From Actinomadura sp. DC4 (GTDB taxonomy: Bacteria > Actinomycetota > Actinomycetes > Streptosporangiales > Streptosporangiaceae), in the NCBI RefSeq assembly GCF_030406325.1, contig NZ_JAUEQY010000006.1, positions 186,001-250,000 on the forward strand: 64,000 bases of DNA, in the 5' to 3' direction. Position 1 is the first letter of the stretch. Every line of letters starts with the position of its first letter. A program made the position numbers and the translations under genes. Below the pieces are notes generated by a model. That model had not been told where the DNA came from. It saw nothing but the letters and a program-made list of their open reading frames with translations, and did no database searches. Below are positions 60,386 to 64,000 of the stretch, in pieces.

Positions 60386-62269
60386 ATGAGGCCCGTGACG
60401 GACGGGGGCACGGGCGAGCCCTTTGCCCCGATCGCAGAGTACGGATTCCTGTCCGACGCCGAGACGACGGCGCTGCTGGCACCGAGCGGCACCGTCGAGT
60501 GGATGTGCCTGCCGAGGTTCGACTCCCCCAGCGTCTTCGGCTCCCTGCTCGACCGCGACGCCGGCTACTTCCGCGTCGGCCCGGCGGGCGTCGAGGTCCC
60601 CGCCGCACGCCGCTATATCCCTGGAACCCTGGTGCTGGAGACCACCTGGTGGACGCCCGGCGGCTGGCTGGTCGTGCTCGACACCCTCCTGATGGGCCCC
60701 TGGCACCACGAGACCGAGCGGTCGCACACCCACCGGCGCGCGCCGACCGACTACGACGCCGACCACGTGCTGCTGCGCATGATCCGCTGCGTGAACGGCC
60801 AGGTCCAGGCCCGGGTCGACTGCCTGCCCAACTTCGACTACGGCCGCACCTGCCCCCAGTGGGAGTACACCGGGCCCGGCTACCACGAGGCACTCGCGAC
60901 CGGCGCCGGCGTCGAACTACGGCTGAACACCGACATGAACGTCGGCTTCGAAGGACCGCTCGCCACCGCGCGTACGCTCCTCAAACAGGGCGACACGAGG
61001 TTCGTCACGCTCTCGTGGAGCGAGCACCGGCCGCCGGTGACCTACGACGAGGCGCAGCACCGCCTGCTGTGGACCGTGCACCACTGGCAGCACTGGCTCG
61101 ACCGCGGGCACTTCCCGGACCACCCGTGGCGTAGCCACCTGCAGCGCAGCGCCCTCACGCTCAAGGGCCTGACGTACGCGCCGACGGGCGCCGTCGCCGC
61201 CGCGCCGACCACCTCCCTGCCCGAGACGCCGGGCGGCGACCGCAACTGGGACTACCGCTACACCTGGATCCGCGACTCGACCATGGCGCTGTGGGCTTTC
61301 TACACTCTCGGCTTCGACTGGGAGGCCAACGACTTCTTCTACTTCATCGCCGACGTGGCCGAGGCCGCCGGCGGGCACCTGCAGGTCATGTACGGCGTCG
61401 ACGGCCGGGCCAACCTCGACGAACATGAGCTGGACCACCTGGTCGGCTACGACGGCGCCCGCCCAGTACGCGTCGGGAACGGCGCTTACCTGCAGGAACA
61501 GCATGACGTGTGGGGCGGCATCATCGGGTCGATCTTCCTGTACGTCCGCAAGCGCGACCGCCTCGACGACCGGCTGTGGTCGATCATCGTCAAGCAGGTC
61601 GAGGTCGCGCTCGAACACTGGCGGGGCCCGGACCACGGCATGTGGGAGGTACGCGGCGAGCGCCGGCACTTCACCTCCTCCAAGGTCTTCTGCTGGATGG
61701 CCGCGCACCGGGGCGCACAGCTCGCCCTGGTCCGCGGCGACACCGACCGGGCGATGGAGTGGCAGGAGGCCGCCGACGAGATCCACGCCGACATCCTGGA
61801 CAACGCCGTGGACGAGCGCGGCGTCTTCGTCCAGCACTACGACACGACCTCGCTGGACGCGTCCGCGCTGCTCATCCCGCTGGTCGGCTTCCTGTCCCCC
61901 GACGACCCGCGGGTCCGCGCGACGATCTTCGCGATCGCCGACGAGCTGACCGAGGACGACCTCGTCTACCGCTACCGCGCGGCCGAGACCGACGACGGTT
62001 TCGGCGCCGATGAGGGCACGTTCACGATGTGCTCGTTCTGGCTGGTGTCGGCGTTCGTGCTCATCGGCGAGCTGGACCGGGCGCGGGCGCTGTGCGAGAA
62101 GATCCTGTCCTACGCCAGCCCGCTCCAGCTGTACGCCGAGGAGATCGACGTGCACAGCGGCCGCCACCTGGGCAACTTCCCGCAGGCCTTCACGCACCTG
62201 GCCCTGATCAACGCGGTGATGCAGGTGATCCGCGCCGAACGCCGCGAACGCCACGCCCCCTTCGCCTAG
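60386..62269 (+). CDS. GH15 family glycoside hydrolase (trehalase/glucoamylase-like)
   Basis: A 627-residue protein. An N-terminal beta-sandwich domain (FAPIAEYGFLSDAETTALLAP; WMCLPRFDSPSVFGSLLDRD) precedes an (alpha/alpha)6 barrel. The first catalytic region is NWDYRYTWIRDSTMAL (about 287-302) and the second DEGTFTMCSFWLVSAFVL. These match the actinobacterial GH15 trehalases, though a glucan substrate is also possible. There is no signal peptide, so it is probably cytoplasmic. I start it at the ATG at 60386 where family sequence begins, with GGAG about 11 bases upstream. Divergent from ppdK. Confidence 0.9.
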   Translation: MRPVTDGGTGEPFAPIAEYGFLSDAETTALLAPSGTVEWMCLPRFDSPSVFGSLLDRDAGYFRVGPAGVEVPAARRYIPGTLVLETTWWTPGGWLVVLDTLLMGPWHHETERSHTHRRAPTDYDADHVLLRMIRCVNGQVQARVDCLPNFDYGRTCPQWEYTGPGYHEALATGAGVELRLNTDMNVGFEGPLATARTLLKQGDTRFVTLSWSEHRPPVTYDEAQHRLLWTVHHWQHWLDRGHFPDHPWRSHLQRSALTLKGLTYAPTGAVAAAPTTSLPETPGGDRNWDYRYTWIRDSTMALWAFYTLGFDWEANDFFYFIADVAEAAGGHLQVMYGVDGRANLDEHELDHLVGYDGARPVRVGNGAYLQEQHDVWGGIIGSIFLYVRKRDRLDDRLWSIIVKQVEVALEHWRGPDHGMWEVRGERRHFTSSKVFCWMAAHRGAQLALVRGDTDRAMEWQEAADEIHADILDNAVDERGVFVQHYDTTSLDASALLIPLVGFLSPDDPRVRATIFAIADELTEDDLVYRYRAAETDDGFGADEGTFTMCSFWLVSAFVLIGELDRARALCEKILSYASPLQLYAEEIDVHSGRHLGNFPQAFTHLALINAVMQVIRAERRERHAPFA

Positions 62270-62275
62270 GGCCGT

Positions 62276-62833
62276 TCACGGGGCGAGCTTGCGCATCACC
62301 TGGGTGACGACGAGCGCCGGTACGACGCACGCGAGGGCGAGCTGCGGCCAGCGGAGACCGTGCGGGAGCGGTAGGGCGATGATCGCGAGAGCGCCGGACA
62401 AGAGCATGAGCAGGGCGAGCAGGCCGGCGAGGGACTCGGACGGCGCGGTGGCCCAGCCGACCCGGCGAACGAGCCAGATCAGGATCACGAGGGCCAGGAC
62501 GAGGCTCATCGTCGCGGCCTGGCCGGTACGGCTGTCGACGAGCAGGGACACCACCGCCACCAGGACGATTCCGGCCACGAGTGCGATCCACCCGTTGGCG
62601 AATCCTCGTGGCCGGTGTGGTGGGGGTGCCGGCTCTTCCGGGCGTGCGTGCGCGCCTTGCCGGCCGGGCGCGGGCGCGCCGCTCGACGGGCCGAGGCGCT
62701 GCCAGCGGGCTTCGCGTAACTGCGAGGCCGACAGGATCGTGCTCGTCACGCCGAAGACGATCGTGAGCACGATGGAGATCACGTTGGTCGCGGTGGACAC
62801 GCACCAAGTGTCCGCCGCGCCGGGCGCCTCCAC
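62276..62833 (-). CDS. Hypothetical membrane protein
   Basis: A 185-residue protein with about five hydrophobic helices: VISIVLTIVFGVTSTIL near the N terminus, a basic, proline-rich cytoplasmic loop, then WIALVAGIVLVAVVSLL, MSLVLALVILIWLV, LAGLLALLMLLSGALAII and a last one (LALACVVPALVV). I recognise no family. The GTG start at 62833 has GAGGG close upstream; a GTG at 62800 is an alternative. It converges on the GH15 gene with a 6-bp gap. Confidence 0.65.
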   Translation of the reverse strand: MEAPGAADTWCVSTATNVISIVLTIVFGVTSTILSASQLREARWQRLGPSSGAPAPGRQGAHARPEEPAPPPHRPRGFANGWIALVAGIVLVAVVSLLVDSRTGQAATMSLVLALVILIWLVRRVGWATAPSESLAGLLALLMLLSGALAIIALPLPHGLRWPQLALACVVPALVVTQVMRKLAP

Positions 62834-62921
62834 CAGCCCTCGGAAGGGAACAGGATCGGGCTGATCAGATGGCGTTCACGGGCCTCCGCGAACACGGCTC
62901 GGGGCGTAGGCCCCGCCCGGC

Positions 62922-63371
62922 TCACCAGGTCTTGCCGGCCTGCTCCCGGGTCGTACGGTTGATCCGGTTGAAGAAGTTGGTCAGTGCGATCTCCAGGATG
63001 ATCGCGGACAGCTGCCTCTCGTCGAAGTGCGCGGCGGCCGCGGCCCAGATCTCGTCGGTCACGCCCGGCGCACCGTCCTGGATGCGGGTGGCGGCCTCCG
63101 TCAACGCGAGCGCGGCCCGCTCCTCCTCGGTGAAGAAGGGCGTCTCGCGCCACGTGACCACGTTGTGCAGCCGCTCGTCGGTCTCCCCGCGCTTCTTCGC
63201 CGAGGCGACCCCCGCGTACACGCACGGGCTGCAGCCGTTGATCTGGCTGGCCCGCAGGTGGACCAGCTCGAGTACGAGCGGGTCGGCGCCGCCGGAGTGG
63301 ATCGCCTTGCCCAGCTGCTGGATCGCGCCGATCACGTCGGGATTCGCCGGGCTCGTCACGCGTGCTTCCAT
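62922..63371 (-). CDS. Carboxymuconolactone decarboxylase family protein
   Basis: A 149-residue CMD/AhpD-fold protein. The redox motif is INGCSPCVYAGVASA: the two cysteines are present but the usual His three residues after the second Cys is replaced by Gly. Other family marks are RGETDERLHNVVTWRETPFFTEEE and LTNFFNRINRTT. I start it at the ATG at 63371, with AAGGAG 8 bases upstream. It is divergent from the sigma factor at 63455, the COE partner pattern once more. Confidence 0.88.
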   Translation of the reverse strand: MEARVTSPANPDVIGAIQQLGKAIHSGGADPLVLELVHLRASQINGCSPCVYAGVASAKKRGETDERLHNVVTWRETPFFTEEERAALALTEAATRIQDGAPGVTDEIWAAAAAHFDERQLSAIILEIALTNFFNRINRTTREQAGKTW

Positions 63372-63411
63372 CGGTCCTGCTCCTTCGTCGGTTACCCGAG
63401 CCCGTCCGGGC

Positions 63412-63430
63412 CCGTCATCTCCCATGACGG
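63412..63430. promoter_or_regulatory. Inverted repeat between CMD and sigma genes
   Basis: CCGTCAT (63412-63418) pairs perfectly with ATGACGG (63424-63430) over a 5-base gap. It lies in the 83-bp divergent spacer, so it may be an operator or promoter element for either gene. Confidence 0.35.
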
Positions 63431-63454
63431 AACAGATCCGAGGAAGGTAACGAC

Positions 63455-64000
63455 ATGTCCGACACCAGCCCGATGGCCGAGGCGTTCGAGGCCCAGCGCG
63501 GCCGGCTGCACGCGGTCGCCTACCGCATGCTCGGGTCGCACGCCGACGCCGAGGACGCGGTCCAGGAGGCCTGGCTGCGGCTCTCCCGCCAGGACACGGT
63601 GGCCATCCACAACCTCGCCGGCTGGCTGACCACGGTGGTCGGCCGGATCGGCCTCGACGTCCTGCGCGCGCGCCGGGCCCGCCCCGAGGCGTCCTACGAC
63701 GTCCGGCTGCCCGACCTCGTCGTGACGGCCGACGACGCCCCCGCGCCGGAGGACGACGTGGCCCTCGCCGACTCGGTCGGGCTGGCGCTCCTCCTCGTCC
63801 TGGAGTCCCTCGGCCCGGGTGAGCGGCTGGCGTTCGTGCTGCACGACCTGTTCGCGGTGCCGTTCGAGGAGATCGGCCGGATCCTCGGCAGGTCCGCCGA
63901 CGCCACCAAGATGCTCGCCAGCCGCGCCCGCAAGAAGGTACGGGCGGCGGAGCGGCCGGCCTCCGCCGTACGGGAGCAGCGCGAGGTGGTCCAGGCCTTC
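63455..64000 (+). CDS. ECF41-like sigma factor (3' end cut by the window)
   Basis: At least 182 residues, partial. Region 2 is AVAYRMLGSHADAEDAVQEAWLRL, and region 4 is LGPGERLAFVLHDLFAVPFEEIGRILGRSAD. The SnoaL-like domain begins at VVQAF as the window ends. It is a close paralogue of the factor at 37736 (same AQRGRL opening and AVQEAWLRLSR). The ATG at 63455 has AGGAAGG at 8 bases. It is divergent from a CMD gene, a likely target. Confidence 0.88.
   Translation, partial: MSDTSPMAEAFEAQRGRLHAVAYRMLGSHADAEDAVQEAWLRLSRQDTVAIHNLAGWLTTVVGRIGLDVLRARRARPEASYDVRLPDLVVTADDAPAPEDDVALADSVGLALLLVLESLGPGERLAFVLHDLFAVPFEEIGRILGRSADATKMLASRARKKVRAAERPASAVREQREVVQAF

Overview
The window is strongly GC-rich throughout, with dense genes on both strands, frequent GTG starts and almost no AT-rich spacers. 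It is a chromosomal stretch from a high-GC actinobacterium. The markers are XRE/DUF5753 regulators, a lone HATPase_c_2 protein, a giant LuxR (LAL) regulator, a SigE-type ECF factor, ureABCFGD without ureE, a DtxR/IdeR-like iron box, several ECF41-like sigma factors and tandem-domain AsnC regulators. The order Streptosporangiales fits the style of the genes, but that is an inference. I see no prophage, insertion sequence or CRISPR array.

Layout. 1-6.1 kb: flavin reductase, two convergent paralogous XRE/DUF5753 regulators, a secreted DUF642-like protein, tRNA-Met, a 1.2 kb gene-free stretch with minisatellites, and an anti-sigma-type ATPase. 6.3-12.8 kb: a LAL regulator, an alpha/beta hydrolase and a cholesterol-oxidase-like GMC oxidoreductase, all co-directional. 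13.2-18.8 kb: GlcD-type oxidase, AsnC regulator with a divergent EamA exporter, sigE, tRNA-Asn with tandem hairpin repeats, and small proteins. 18.8-23.1 kb: an iron-box-controlled efeO-efeB unit followed by a frameshifted trmO and a glycoside hydrolase. 23.2-27.1 kb: dnaG-rpoD, where dnaG carries an intein. 27.3-35.1 kb: sugar-ABC ATPase, a large membrane protein, and the urease operon ureABCFGD. 35.1-43.3 kb: small membrane proteins, chorismate mutase behind a putative Trp-codon leader, an Old Yellow Enzyme homologue, ECF41-like modules, and a MarR-MFS pair with palindromic operators. 43.3-50 kb: a membrane protein of unknown role, dgt, an M48 protease, duplicated lipoproteins and a secreted peptide. 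50-57.5 kb: a truncated macro-domain gene, two GH18 chitinases, a MOSC protein, an AsnC/MFS divergent pair that has lost its shared 5' ends, and a DUF218 protein. 57.5-64 kb: ppdK, a GH15 enzyme, a membrane protein, and a third ECF41-like module that runs off the right edge.

How the genes fit together. Core genes on the minus strand (ppdK, dgt, dnaG, rpoD) form a scaffold interrupted by accessory blocks: urease, chitinases, detoxification modules and regulator-transporter pairs. The most notable observations are the DnaG intein, which splits the zinc ribbon and has a decayed endonuclease; the shared deletion junction of the AsnC and MFS genes; the three sigma/COE modules; the 108-bp structured repeats behind tRNA-Asn; and the Trp-codon leader before chorismate mutase. 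No single cluster stands out as a complete, wholly new system.
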